The notes under the pieces are model-generated. The model did no database searches. It was not told the DNA's origin and saw only the letters and a program-made list of their open reading frames with translations. From Mycolicibacterium iranicum (GTDB lineage: Bacteria > Actinomycetota > Actinomycetes > Mycobacteriales > Mycobacteriaceae): a DNA stretch of 64,000 bases. Location of the stretch: assembly GCF_014190915.1 (NCBI RefSeq), contig NZ_JACHVU010000002.1, forward strand, positions 496,001 to 560,000. The letters are read 5' to 3'. Both the position numbers and the translations under genes were made by a program. The stretch's first letter is position 1. The number at the start of each line of letters is the position of its first letter. Shown here piece after piece: positions 16,161 to 26,200 of this stretch.

Positions 16161-17357
16161 TCAGAGTTGGCCGTGGCGCGGTGGATGGGCGCCGGTCAGA
16201 GTGTGGCGACCGATGTGCTGCAGCTTCCACCTGGTGGGGTCGTGCAGCGTGTGGGTGCGCGCGTCCCGCCAGTACCGCGACAGATTCGCCGAGTGTGACG
16301 CGCTGCGGGTTCCGCCGAGTTCGAACAGCACGTTCGAGGCCTCGAGCGATGCCCGCACCGCGGCGACCTTGGCCACCGCGACCGCCACCGACGCCTGCGC
16401 CGCGGACTCTTCGTCGAGGTCTGCCGTCGCCGCGTCGACCCGTCGCGCCGCGTCGACCAGCAACGCCTGGGCGGCCCGCACCGACACGGTGAGTTCGCCC
16501 GCGACCGCCAGCAGTGTGGGGTCGTCGGCGGCGACCGTCACCCCCGCCTCGAAGTGCGGCCGCGCCCGCTCGGCCTGGCGGACGCCTTCGCGCAGCGCAC
16601 CGGTGGCGATGCCGACGTCGATCGCGGTGTGCCACAGCTGTGCCCGGGCGCCGTACGTCGTCGGACGGGTGAAGATCGGCGAGAACGGCACCACGTGCGC
16701 GGCGGGAACGTCGACGGCGTCGAGCGTCACCGTCCCCGACGCGGTGGTCCGCTGTCCCATCCCGTCCCAGTCGTCGACGATGTCGAGTCCGCGGGTGTCG
16801 CGGGGCACGAACGCCAGCGCCTTGGGGGTGGACGCCGTCGGCGCGTCGTCGGATCCGCCGGTCAGCGATGCCCGCACGACCACCCAGTCGGCGAACAGTG
16901 CGCCCGTCGAGTAGTACTTGCGGCCCTGGAGCAGGTAGCCCCCCGGGTGCGGCGTCAACGAGGTGCTGTCGACGTCGACGGCGTGGGGTCCACGCTCGGA
17001 CTGGGCGTTGGCGAACAACAACCCGTCCCACACCAGTCCGGAGAAAAAGGTCTGCTGTTCGCGTGTGCCCTGCAGCCGGACCGCTTCCAGGAACACGAAG
17101 TGCGAGTGCGGTATCTGGGCCAGCGACGGATCGGCGTCGGCGATCACCCGGAAGACCTCGGCGAGCACCTCGGCCGGTACGTCCAGCCCCCCGAACCGCC
17201 GGGGAACCGTCAGTGACAGCAGCCCGGACTCCTTGAGCGCCTTCACCTGATCGTGGGGGAGCGTGCGATCCGCGTCGCGTGCGCCGGCCTGCGCACCGAA
17301 CTCTGCGGCGAGCTTTGCGGCGACGCGTAGCGCCTCGTCGGCCGACGTCAGCGTCAT
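16161..17357 (-). CDS. SfnB/DszC-like sulfur-acquisition flavoprotein monooxygenase
   Basis: A 398-residue protein of the acyl-CoA dehydrogenase superfamily, close to the SfnB/DszC type that oxidises organosulfur compounds with reduced flavin. Visible landmarks are VPRRFGGLDVPAEVLAEVFRV after the N-terminal helices, the HSHFVFLEA helix near residue 85, QGRKYYSTGALFADW (about 141-155), and the C-terminal LFELGGTRSASHSANLSRYWRDART, quoted as LFELGGTRSAS plus NLSRYWRDART. The ATG at 17357 overlaps the ssuD stop as ATGA. Pairing with an alkanesulfonate monooxygenase supports a role in sulfur scavenging from sulfones or sulfonates when sulfate is scarce (inference from family and context). Confidence 0.85.
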   Translation of the reverse strand: MTLTSADEALRVAAKLAAEFGAQAGARDADRTLPHDQVKALKESGLLSLTVPRRFGGLDVPAEVLAEVFRVIADADPSLAQIPHSHFVFLEAVRLQGTREQQTFFSGLVWDGLLFANAQSERGPHAVDVDSTSLTPHPGGYLLQGRKYYSTGALFADWVVVRASLTGGSDDAPTASTPKALAFVPRDTRGLDIVDDWDGMGQRTTASGTVTLDAVDVPAAHVVPFSPIFTRPTTYGARAQLWHTAIDVGIATGALREGVRQAERARPHFEAGVTVAADDPTLLAVAGELTVSVRAAQALLVDAARRVDAATADLDEESAAQASVAVAVAKVAAVRASLEASNVLFELGGTRSASHSANLSRYWRDARTHTLHDPTRWKLQHIGRHTLTGAHPPRHGQL

Positions 17358-18532
17358 CGCGCCGCACCGAGGAACGGAATGGACGCCGACGCTGTGCTTT
17401 TCGTCTCGCCGGCGAACAAGCCGCGCTCGCGCAGCAGCGGTACGACGCCCTCGCCGACCCAGAACAACTCCTCCAGGTGGGGATATCCGGAGAAGATGAA
17501 CTCCTCGATGCCGACCTCGGCGTACTCGGCGATCCGATCGGCGACCTCGGTGTGGCTGCCCACCAGCGCGGTGCCGGCCCCGCCGCGGACCAGGCCGACG
17601 CCCGCCCACAGGTTGGGGGCGATCTCCAGTGCGCGGGCGTCGTGCCAGCTGCCGTTTGCGCGGTGGGATTCGTGCAACGCCAGCATGCGCTTCTGACCCT
17701 CGGATTCGCTGCGGCCCAGACCGTTCTGCGCAGTGCGCACGGTGTCCTCGTCGAGGGCCCCCACCAGCTTGCCGGCCTGAGACCAGGCTTCGTCGGCGGT
17801 GTCGCGGGTGATCACGTGCAGCCGGATGCCGAACCGCACCTGCCTGCCCTCCTTGGCCGCCTCGCCACGAATCCACTCGACCTTCTGGGCCACCGCTGCT
17901 GGGGGCTCACCCCAGGTCAGGTACACGTCGGCGTGCCGCGCCGCGACCGGCCCGGCGGCCGCGGAACTGCCGCCGAAATACAACGGCGGCACAGGATCGG
18001 GCAGGGTCGGCAGTGACGCCTGCTCGACCTGGATGTGGTCGCCGTCCAGCGTGACGGTCTGGCCGTCCCACAGTCGGCGCACCACCTCGAGGAACTCGTC
18101 GGCGCGGGCGTAGCGGCTGTCTTTGTCGAGGTGATCTCCGAATGCGCGCTGCTCGTGGGCTTCCCCGCCCACCACCACGTTGAGCAGGAGCCGCCCCGGC
18201 GCGTGGCGGGCGAACGTCGCGGCCATCTGCGCGGACAGCGTCGGGCTGACCAGACCTGGACGGAACGCGACCAGGAATCCCAGAGAGGTTGTCTCCCTTG
18301 CCAACAACGCTGCGGTGATGAATGCGTCCTCGCACCATGCGCCCGTCGGGATCAGAGCCCCGGTGAAGTCGAACGTCTCGGCGGCCCGCACGATCGACGC
18401 CAGGTAGTCGAGCGAAGCGTCGCGGTCGCTGCGGGCCGCGCCGGCCGGGGTGCCGTGCCCGCCGCCGACGATCGACCGGCTGTCGCCGTAGGTCGGAAGG
18501 AACCAGTGCAGTTTGAGCGCAGGAGTCACCAC
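17354..18532 (-). CDS. ssuD: FMNH2-dependent alkanesulfonate monooxygenase (SsuD-like)
   Basis: A 392-residue luciferase-like flavin monooxygenase. SsuD releases sulfite from alkanesulfonates using reduced FMN and oxygen. Features are the N-terminal LHWFLPTYGDSR strand, the ETTSLGFLVAFRPGLVSPTL stretch (about 81-100), GRLLLNVVVGGEAHEQRAFG and the C-terminal FIFSGYPHLEE. The start is GTG at 18532, with a second GTG directly after it. It overlaps the following SfnB-type gene by 4 bp. No ssuE reductase or ssuABC transporter is in the window. Confidence 0.88.
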   Translation of the reverse strand: MVTPALKLHWFLPTYGDSRSIVGGGHGTPAGAARSDRDASLDYLASIVRAAETFDFTGALIPTGAWCEDAFITAALLARETTSLGFLVAFRPGLVSPTLSAQMAATFARHAPGRLLLNVVVGGEAHEQRAFGDHLDKDSRYARADEFLEVVRRLWDGQTVTLDGDHIQVEQASLPTLPDPVPPLYFGGSSAAAGPVAARHADVYLTWGEPPAAVAQKVEWIRGEAAKEGRQVRFGIRLHVITRDTADEAWSQAGKLVGALDEDTVRTAQNGLGRSESEGQKRMLALHESHRANGSWHDARALEIAPNLWAGVGLVRGGAGTALVGSHTEVADRIAEYAEVGIEEFIFSGYPHLEELFWVGEGVVPLLRERGLFAGETKSTASASIPFLGAAR

Positions 18533-18610
18533 GGGAGCGTGCCTGGTGATCTGCGGTACGTCATGGGTTTGCCTCAGCGCGAGCTTTACCCCCGGGGCTG
18601 CCGGGGTGGA

Positions 18611-20998
18611 CTACACCATTTCCTTCTGTGTCAGCCAGCGCATGATCGGCCAGCCGATGAACACCGGCAGCCAGCAGGTGAGGATGCGGTACAGGAGCAC
18701 GGCGGGCACCGCGACGGCTGCGGGCACTCCGAATGCCGCCAGCCCGCCGATGAGCGCCGCCTCCACCGCCCCGACGCCGCCGGGGGTGGGCGCCGCCGAG
18801 GCGAGCGTGCCGCCGACCATCGTGACGATCGTGACGGTGATGAAGCTGACGTCCCCGCCGAACGCGGCGATGCTGGCGTACAGCGCCAGTGCGGCGCCGA
18901 GAGTCGTTGTCGCACAACCGAGAATGATCAGGGCAAGGCGCTTGGGTTCGCGGGCGAGCAGCACGAGGTCGTCGAGCACCTCCTTCAACCGCGGGCGCAC
19001 CGCGGTGGCCAGCCAGTGCCGCAGCTTGGGGACGAACAGCGACACCCCGACCGCGCCGAACACGACACCGGCGATGAGGTACAGAACCGTGGCGCTCGGC
19101 ACGAACCGCGACAGGTCGGCCGAGGCGCCGGCGACCGCGCTGAAAAAGATCAGCAGCGTGACGTGGGTCATCACCTGGACCGACTGCTGCAGCGCGACCG
19201 CCGTGGTGGCCCGCAGCGCACCCAGCCCGCCTTTCTGCAGGAACCGCGTGCTCAGCGCCAGCCCGCCCACGCCCGCGGGCGTCGTCGTCGCGGCGAAGGT
19301 GTTGGCCACCTGCATGATCGTCAACGTCCGGAACCTGACCATGCCGTCCGCGCACGCCCACAACGCCGCCGCGGCGCCGACGTATTTCAGCGCCGACACC
19401 AGCAGCCCGGCCAGCGCCCACCACCAATTCGCCGTGCGGAGCTCCGAGAAGAACACCGGCGCCGAGCTGATGAACGGGTAGGCCACGTAGACCAGCGCGA
19501 CCAGCAGCACCATCTGGATCAGCTGGTTGCGGCTGAATCGCGTGATGGTCTCGGGCTTGATCTGGTCGGCACCCGTCTGGACCTTGACCTCGTCGCGCAC
19601 CGTGGACAGCGCACTTCCCGCGTCGCGCACCTTGTCCCGCACCCGCTTGGGCACAGCCGCCTTCGTCAGGCGGCGCGACGCGGCCAGCACCGCGTCGTTG
19701 CCGAACACCGTGATCGCGGCCGCGACCGCCTTTGGAGCGCCGTACAGATCCGCTGTGGTGACCAGCAATTGGGCGATGTCGGTGGACAGGCGGCTGTCGG
19801 AGGCGCCGTACTCGGCCTGGGTGAAACCGCCGAACAGCGGCGTGCCGTCGACCACGGTGATCTGTTGGCAGTGCAGGTCGCCGTGAGAGATCTGCTGGCT
19901 GTGCAACACACCGAGCGAATCCCACACCCGTGCCACCGGGGTCTCGTCGGCACACCTGTCGAGCGTGGTTCCCTGGGCCGGCTTGTGGGCGTAGACGGTC
20001 CAGCCGCGGTCCAGCGTGGCGACCGCGATCGGCGACGTGTTGGCCATACCGAGGTTGCCGACGGCCAGCGCCATCAGCGCGCGGTGCTCGACCGCGCGAC
20101 GCAGCGAGGTCTGCAGCGGCGCCGTCTCAGCGTCGCGCAGGCGCAGCTTTCCCCAGAACTGGCGCAGGAACCCGCCGCCGCGCTGGTGCGGTCCGTACAG
20201 CTCGACGACGGCGACGTCCGGGGCCGCACCCCCGGTGCCCTCGACGGTCGCGTGCAACACCATCGGCCCCTGCCCGGCGGGACGGACCACCGTGAGCGCC
20301 GTGGCCGGGAAGCCGCGCCGCGTCATCGCGCGGATCGCGCCGTCCAGCGGCACCTCCAGCGCAGGTGTCCCGCTGACGAGCACGACCAGCGCGCCGACGA
20401 ACCAGCCCACCGCGAGGCCGAGCAGGGAGCGTGCCGGTACGACCGCGCTGACGACCAGGTGGATCGGCACGAACGCCAGCAGCAGCGCCCACCACCAGTG
20501 CCGCCACCGGGCGGGCAGCCACGGCCCGGACACCGTCAGCACCGCAGCCAGCATCGCGATCCAGCGTGGATCGTCGAGGAACTGCGACAGCACGGTGTCG
20601 AGCCGCACGGTGAGGTCGAAATGCCACTGGGGCGCGGCGATGCCGTTGCCGGTGATCGAGAGCGCCAGGATCGCGATGACCCCGGCCGCGGCGTAGGCGC
20701 CCAGCAGCTTCCACTGCCGCGCCGCGATGAGCCCGATGAGGATGAAGAAGGGCAGCGCCAGGATCGCGATGCCGTAGATGAGATAGACGGTGTTGGACTG
20801 CGCGGGGCTCAGCACGCCGACGATGCCCGAGATGGAACGCTCGAGTGCTTCCCACTCGTAGCGGGTGATCAGCGAGCTGGTGACGATGACGACGAGGAAG
20901 ACACCGGCCAGCGACAGCCGCACGATGTCGTTGGTGCGGCGGGTCAGCGGCTGGAGCAGGCTGCCCGATACGGCGACGTCCCGCCCGTCAACTCGCAT
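18611..20998 (-). CDS. Multidomain membrane protein: degenerate kinase-like region plus MprF/UPF0104-like flippase domain
   Basis: A 795-residue membrane protein. The N-terminal part (about residues 27-210) has five or six predicted membrane helices. A soluble middle part (about 215-430) looks like a phosphotransferase fold: it contains SHGDLHCQQITVVDG at 371-385, the catalytic-loop pattern HGDLHxxN with Gln in place of the metal-binding Asn, and no DFG-like Asp where expected (FGGFTQAEYG). The C-terminal part (about 490-795) is a lysylphosphatidylglycerol flippase/UPF0104 domain with several helices and the PTPGGVGAVEAAL loop typical of that family. The protein may move a lipid across the inner membrane, with the middle domain as a pseudokinase regulator (inference). 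ATG at 20998. Confidence 0.82.
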   Translation of the reverse strand: MRVDGRDVAVSGSLLQPLTRRTNDIVRLSLAGVFLVVIVTSSLITRYEWEALERSISGIVGVLSPAQSNTVYLIYGIAILALPFFILIGLIAARQWKLLGAYAAAGVIAILALSITGNGIAAPQWHFDLTVRLDTVLSQFLDDPRWIAMLAAVLTVSGPWLPARWRHWWWALLLAFVPIHLVVSAVVPARSLLGLAVGWFVGALVVLVSGTPALEVPLDGAIRAMTRRGFPATALTVVRPAGQGPMVLHATVEGTGGAAPDVAVVELYGPHQRGGGFLRQFWGKLRLRDAETAPLQTSLRRAVEHRALMALAVGNLGMANTSPIAVATLDRGWTVYAHKPAQGTTLDRCADETPVARVWDSLGVLHSQQISHGDLHCQQITVVDGTPLFGGFTQAEYGASDSRLSTDIAQLLVTTADLYGAPKAVAAAITVFGNDAVLAASRRLTKAAVPKRVRDKVRDAGSALSTVRDEVKVQTGADQIKPETITRFSRNQLIQMVLLVALVYVAYPFISSAPVFFSELRTANWWWALAGLLVSALKYVGAAAALWACADGMVRFRTLTIMQVANTFAATTTPAGVGGLALSTRFLQKGGLGALRATTAVALQQSVQVMTHVTLLIFFSAVAGASADLSRFVPSATVLYLIAGVVFGAVGVSLFVPKLRHWLATAVRPRLKEVLDDLVLLAREPKRLALIILGCATTTLGAALALYASIAAFGGDVSFITVTIVTMVGGTLASAAPTPGGVGAVEAALIGGLAAFGVPAAVAVPAVLLYRILTCWLPVFIGWPIMRWLTQKEMV

Positions 20999-21087
20999 GT
21001 CGCAACGATCTCTCCGATTGGGTCGTGAAGCGTTGTCGGCTCACCGACAAAATAGCGACTGTTCGATGACGATCGGTACACGACGAC

Positions 21088-21116
21088 GAAGGGGCGCCCT
21101 TTCCGGACGCCCCTTC
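21088..21116. terminator. Rho-independent terminator-like hairpin
   Basis: A 9-bp stem GAAGGGGCG / CGCCCCTTC (21088-21096 and 21108-21116) with an 11-nt loop. It lies just downstream of the small secreted protein gene on the minus strand and upstream of the large membrane protein gene, so it separates the two transcripts. Confidence 0.7.
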
Positions 21117-21129
21117 TCTGTGCTGTGAA

Positions 21130-21423
21130 CTAGCGGACGGTCACGTAGACGACCTGACCGGTGGAGGCCGGTCTGCCCGCATCGGCGTCCCAGGCCATCT
21201 CCTGGACGGCCGCGCCGGGACGGACGGAGACCACCGAGGCCTCCGGCAGCGGAGCCTCCGAGAGCCTGTCGACGATCACGGTGTTGCCGAGCTGCTCCAG
21301 CGCGCTGATGGTCTCGCTGGCGTTACCGGGGCCAGCGGGCGCGGCGGACGCGACGCCGGCCAGCCCGAAGGCCGCGGCGCTGAGTCCGACGGCGAGGCCG
21401 GTGGCGACGGTGAGGTACTTCAT
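21130..21423 (-). CDS. Small secreted protein, paralogue of the protein at 48.8 kb
   Basis: A 97-residue protein with a clear signal peptide (MKYLTVATGLAVGLSAAAFG, cleavage probably after the ASA of GVASA). The mature part is about 70 residues. It shares the pattern TISxLExxGxxVxVxRLSxAPLxEASVVSV with the gene at 48783-49082, so the two are paralogues. I do not know the function of this family. The ATG at 21423 has an AGGAAA Shine-Dalgarno about 6 nt upstream; a longer frame to 21486 has no signal-peptide logic. A terminator hairpin follows. Confidence 0.8.
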   Translation of the reverse strand: MKYLTVATGLAVGLSAAAFGLAGVASAAPAGPGNASETISALEQLGNTVIVDRLSEAPLPEASVVSVRPGAAVQEMAWDADAGRPASTGQVVYVTVR

Positions 21424-21531
21424 GGGTGTTTCCTGCTCTTCCCTGATCGGGTCGGAGCCGTGGAGCGAATCGCGCGGTCCTGACATTGCACTGTGTTCAA
21501 CCGTCAGGTGCGGGATTTCATTTCAGCGCGC

Positions 21532-23208
21532 TCACCGGGAGCTCAGCCGCCGCGCCAGGCCCGACGCGCGGATGGCGCGGCGTCCGGCCGCGGCGCGGAC
21601 CGACGACTCGGTGCCGACGACGCGGACGCGCCTCTTGGCGCGGGTGACCGCGGTGTAGAAGAGCTCGCGGGTCAGGAGCCGGGAATCCGGAGGGGGCAGC
21701 AGCACGGTGACCTCGTCGGCCTGGCTGCCCTGGCTCTTGTGGATCGTCATCGCGAACATCGTGTCGACGTCACCGAGCCGGCCCGGCGCGAACTGCAGGG
21801 AGGCGCCCGGGGAGCCGATGTGGGCCCGCAGCCCGTCGGGGGCCGCGACCATCACACCGGTGTCGCCGTTGTACACACCGAGCCCGTAGTCGTTGGCGGT
21901 CACCAGCAGCGGCCGGCCCGGATACCACTGCGACCAGGTCGGCTGCCCGGTCGCGTCGGCCAGCCAGCGTTCGACGCGCCGGTTCCAGTGCGTCACCCCG
22001 AACGGCCCGTTGCGGTGCGCGCACAACAGCCGGTGGCTGTCCAGGATGCCCAGCGCGGTCCCGGCATCGCCGAGCAGCGCGGCCTCGCGCAGGTCGACCG
22101 CGCGGGCCACCAGCGTGGGACGCAGCTGCTCGGCGGGATCGTCGGTCTCCAGCCACTCGACCGCGGTGCCACCGCCGCGCAGCAGCGCCACGGTCGCGTC
22201 GGCGTCACCGGCGCGGATCGCCTGAGCCAACGCGCCGATCGTCTCACCGAACCGGTGCGGGGTCTTCAGCTCCACCACCCCGGCCTCACCCAGCCCGTCG
22301 ACCAGATCGGCGAGCACCGCACCGGCATCCACCGACGCCAGCTGGTCGGGATCGCCGACGAACAGCAGGCGGGCGTCGGGGCGCACCGCTTCGAGCAGGC
22401 GCGCCATCATCGTCAGCGACACCATCGACGTCTCGTCGACGACGATCACGTCGTGGGGCAACCTGTTGCCCCGGTGGTGGCGGAACCGCGACGACGTGTC
22501 CGCGCGGCTGCCGAGGAGCCGGTGCAGCGTCGTCGCGCGCAGCCCGGCCAGACGCTCCCGGTCGACGGCGGTCAACTTGCTCACCTCGGCGGCCACCGCG
22601 TCCTGCAGGCGCGCAGCCGCTTTGCCGGTGGGTGCGGCCAGCGCCATCCGGGGCGGCGGTGCGCCCGCGGTGGCCGCCTGGTCGGCGATCGCGGCCAGCA
22701 GCCGCGCAACCGTCGTGGTCTTCCCCGTGCCGGGCCCGCCGGTGAGCACCGTGAGCGATTGCGTGAGCGCGGCGTGCGCCGCGGTGCGCTGTTCCTCCCA
22801 ACCGGCGGGGAAGAGACGGTCCAGGCCCGTCACCGTGGTGCGCCGCGGCGAGGACAGCAGAGCCAGGACGTCGTCGCACACCTGTTGTTCCTCGCGCCAG
22901 TACCGGTCGAGGTAGAGCAGGTCGCCCGCCGCATCCGAGTAGATCCGCAGCACCTGCTTCCCGGCCAGCGGGCTGTCCCGCACCGCCTGCAGCCACTCCT
23001 CCGGCGCCGGCCACGGCAGCTCCGGCATCCCGGCCTGCGCGGCGACCGAGCGCAGGTCCACGCACACCGACCCGCTGCGAAGGGCCCGCACCGCCAGCGC
23101 GACCGCGAGCGCCACCCGCTCGTCGGTGTCCTCGCCCAGGGTCGTCAACCGTTGCGCGACATGCACATCGGCCGGTTCGAACAGCTCGGAGAACGCCTCG
23201 ATCGTCAC
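21532..23208 (-). CDS. recD: Exodeoxyribonuclease V alpha subunit RecD
   Basis: A 558-residue superfamily 1B helicase subunit of RecBCD. Walker A is TGGPGTGKTTT (157-165). Walker B is VIVVDETSMVS. Further motifs include FVGDPDQLASV (motif III) and the C-terminal TIHKSQGSQADEV and YTAVTRAKRRV (motifs V and VI). The GTG at 23208 overlaps the recB TGA as GTGA; the longer in-frame start at 23394 would lie in recB. In mycobacteria RecBCD serves single-strand annealing repair rather than the main homologous recombination route, which uses AdnAB (knowledge from M. smegmatis). It is the last gene of the recCBD operon. Confidence 0.96.
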   Translation of the reverse strand: MTIEAFSELFEPADVHVAQRLTTLGEDTDERVALAVALAVRALRSGSVCVDLRSVAAQAGMPELPWPAPEEWLQAVRDSPLAGKQVLRIYSDAAGDLLYLDRYWREEQQVCDDVLALLSSPRRTTVTGLDRLFPAGWEEQRTAAHAALTQSLTVLTGGPGTGKTTTVARLLAAIADQAATAGAPPPRMALAAPTGKAAARLQDAVAAEVSKLTAVDRERLAGLRATTLHRLLGSRADTSSRFRHHRGNRLPHDVIVVDETSMVSLTMMARLLEAVRPDARLLFVGDPDQLASVDAGAVLADLVDGLGEAGVVELKTPHRFGETIGALAQAIRAGDADATVALLRGGGTAVEWLETDDPAEQLRPTLVARAVDLREAALLGDAGTALGILDSHRLLCAHRNGPFGVTHWNRRVERWLADATGQPTWSQWYPGRPLLVTANDYGLGVYNGDTGVMVAAPDGLRAHIGSPGASLQFAPGRLGDVDTMFAMTIHKSQGSQADEVTVLLPPPDSRLLTRELFYTAVTRAKRRVRVVGTESSVRAAAGRRAIRASGLARRLSSR

Positions 23209-26200
23209 AGTGCCGCCGCCCCGGCGTCCAGCAGATCCGACAGAGCCTCGATCAGCGCGGCGGGCGGCCGCCAACTGAAGACGCCGGCGGGATGCCCGTC
23301 GAAGACGGGGGTCGCGGCCCCGCACATGCCGCGCACGAACAGGTAGAGCACCCCGCCGATGTGGCGGTCCGGGGAGTAACCGGGGACCCGCCACCGCAGG
23401 AAACGGTGCAGCACAACGCAGTACAGGAGAGCCTGCAGCGGATAGTCCGAATGCAGCATGGCCTCGGCGAGCCGCGCCGGGGAATAGTCCGCCGCGGTCA
23501 GCTCGGCGCCCGGGTCGCCCAGCCAGTTGGTCTTGTAGTCGACGACGAGGTAGCGCTCGCCGGTACGCAGGACCGCGTCCAGTGACCCGTTCAGGTATCC
23601 CTTGAGCGACTGGGTCGACAGGGCGCTACCCGACAACCGGGCGGCGTAGGGTGCCAGCGGATCGTCGGCGGACAGATGCGCGGCCAACAGCCGTCCGACA
23701 TCGGCGAGCGTGATCTGGGGGGCCTGCCCGCGCCGGTCCCCACCGGCCAGCGGGAACTCGAATTCCAACTCCCGCAGTCGGTCTCGCAGACCGATGTCAC
23801 GCAGCGTCACTCCCGGCGCCAGCGGCCCCAGCGGGGTGTCGTGCATCGGGACCATGGCCGCGGCGAGGTCGGCGGCGGGCACGTCGACGGGCCACCACAG
23901 GGAATGCTCACCGATGTTGGCCTCCAGCTCTGCGGCCAGGTCGGCGGCCAGCGGGTCAGCGGTTTCCAGCACCGCGTGCACCAGGGTGCCGAACTTCGCA
24001 CCCATCGGCAGCGCCGCCATCGGTGAGGGGACGTCGGCGGCCGCGGGCATGGGCTCGTCGGCCTCGGGCAGCGGGACCTCCCCGGCCTCGTCGTCGAGCT
24101 CGACGACCTCCGGCTCGCTGGTCACGCCCGGCTCCTGTTCGGCGGACCTGATCAGTCCCGAGTAGGAGGTGCGGCGCCACGAGGTGTCGATGCGGCGATG
24201 GAAGTGGCGAACGTCGATTTCGGCCGCAGGCCCGGGCAGCGGGACCTCCCCGGTGGTCGCGATGATCGAGTCCTCCAGGGACGGCCCGCCCTGCTCGGAC
24301 CATGCGCGCAGTAGAGCTTTGGCATCGGCGTCGTCGATCCGCGGCGGTTCGCAGCGGTCCGGGACCACCGGGTCGCCGGGCGCGCGGCCGCGAAGCAGCC
24401 GCGACAGGCCGCCGTTGGGCTCATCGTTGGACGGCGCCCACCACGCCACCACCTGCGACTGGGCCCTTGTCATTGCGACGTAGGTGAGGCGCACGTCGTC
24501 GCCGGCCGCCTCCCGCCTGCCCTGCTGCTGCACGGCGGCGAAATCTGGGCTCTGCTCGCCCCCGATGTGCAGGCAGCGGATGTCGCCGGCGGGGGAGGAC
24601 TCGTGGAACATCACGACGTCGCGTGTCTGGATGTTGCGGTTGAACGCGAACGGCAGATAGACCACCGGGAACTGAAGACCTTTGCTCACCCACACCGTCA
24701 TGATCTGCACAGCGGCCGCGTCGCTGTCGAGACGACGGTTGCGTTCCACGTTCCCGGTGCGTTCCTCGCGCTGGGTGCGCAGCCAATCCCGCAGAGCGGG
24801 CAGGCCGTAGTGCTCCCGGTGGGCGATGTCGTGCAAAACCTGGGTCAGGTGCGCCAGGTCGGTCATGTGGCGCTCGCCGTCGAGCCAGGACAGCACCCGC
24901 GCTCCCATGCCGCTGAGCTGGGCCGCCTCGAACACGGCAGCGACACCACGCTCGCGTGCGAAGTCGGCCCACTGGCGCAGCGTCTCGGCCACCCGATCGG
25001 TGAGCGAATCGCCCTGCGCAGAGAGCTCTCTGGTGGTGTTGCCGAAGAACATCGTGGTCGCCGCGGCGCGGACGAGACCGGAACGGTGGGGCTGGTCGAA
25101 CGCCTCCAGCAGACACAGCCAGTCGTCGGCGGCAGGGGAGGTGAACACGTCGGAGTCGCCGGTGTAGACGGCCGGGATGCCTGCGTCGGTGAGCGCGTCG
25201 AAGCAGGCGTGCCCGTCGCGGTGGCTCTCCACGATCACGGCGATGTCACCGGGCTGCACGGGCGTGTCGCAGAACGTCGCGCCGCTGGACAGCAGGCCGG
25301 CGATGTCGGCTGCCATGTCCTTCGGAATATGTTGGCGCAGTGTGTCTATCGGGATGACCCGGTCGGGCCGGGTGCCGAACTGGTCGCGGGTGACCACCCG
25401 GAGCCGGAACGGCTCGTTGTGGGGCGCACCCTGGAGCCGGTGTTCGCGGTGGTGGGCCTCGACCCTGTGGGCCACGATCCGCGGGTCCCCGAGCTGGGCG
25501 TCGCGCATGACGGCCTGCAGCGCGTCCACCAGCGGCCCGTCGCTGCGGTAGTTGGTGCCCAGCGTTCTGCGCTGCCCCGCCGACGACGCGGCATGCAGGT
25601 AGGTCACGATGTCCCCACCGCGGAACGCGTAGATCGCCTGCTTCGGGTCGCCGATCAGGATCACCGTCGCATGGCCGGTGAAGGCGCGGTCGATCACCTG
25701 CCACTGCACCGGATCCGTGTCCTGGAACTCGTCGACCATCACGATCGACCACCGCCGCTGCATCCGGGCCCGCGCGGGCGAATCCGGTGACTCGAGCGCG
25801 TCGGCGAGCCGCGAGAGCAGATCGTCGTAGTGCAGGATGCCGAGCTTGCGCTTGCGCGTCTCGAGTTCGGCGCAGACGGCTCTCGCGAACTGCACGCGAA
25901 CCGCGGGATCGAAGCCCGGCGGCGGGTCCGTGGGCCGCAGCTCGGTGTGCGCGTTGCCGACCACTTCGCGTGCCAGGCGCAGCGCCGCGTCGTAGGACAG
26001 CAGCGGCTCGTCGCGCTCCTGCCCGAAGTGGGCGAGGTACAGGTCGTCGACGATCTCGGCCACCAGATCGTCGAGGTTCTCCACCAGCTCGACGCCGGAG
26101 TCGGTGTCACCGGCGACGCCCAGGGACCGCAGCACCAGCTGGCAGAACTGGTGGGTGGTGGCGATGGTGGCGGCGTCGAAGCCCGCAAGCGCGTCGCGCA

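Noticed and set aside
18588..18612. GC-rich imperfect hairpin after the large membrane protein gene
   Set aside because: The arms pair only with a bulge and no T-tract follows in the minus direction, so I do not call a terminator.
18035..21028. Open frame of 997 codons on the plus strand
   Set aside because: It is antisense to ssuD and the large membrane protein gene. The product is Arg/Gly/His-rich with no domain, and such frames are a side effect of very high GC.
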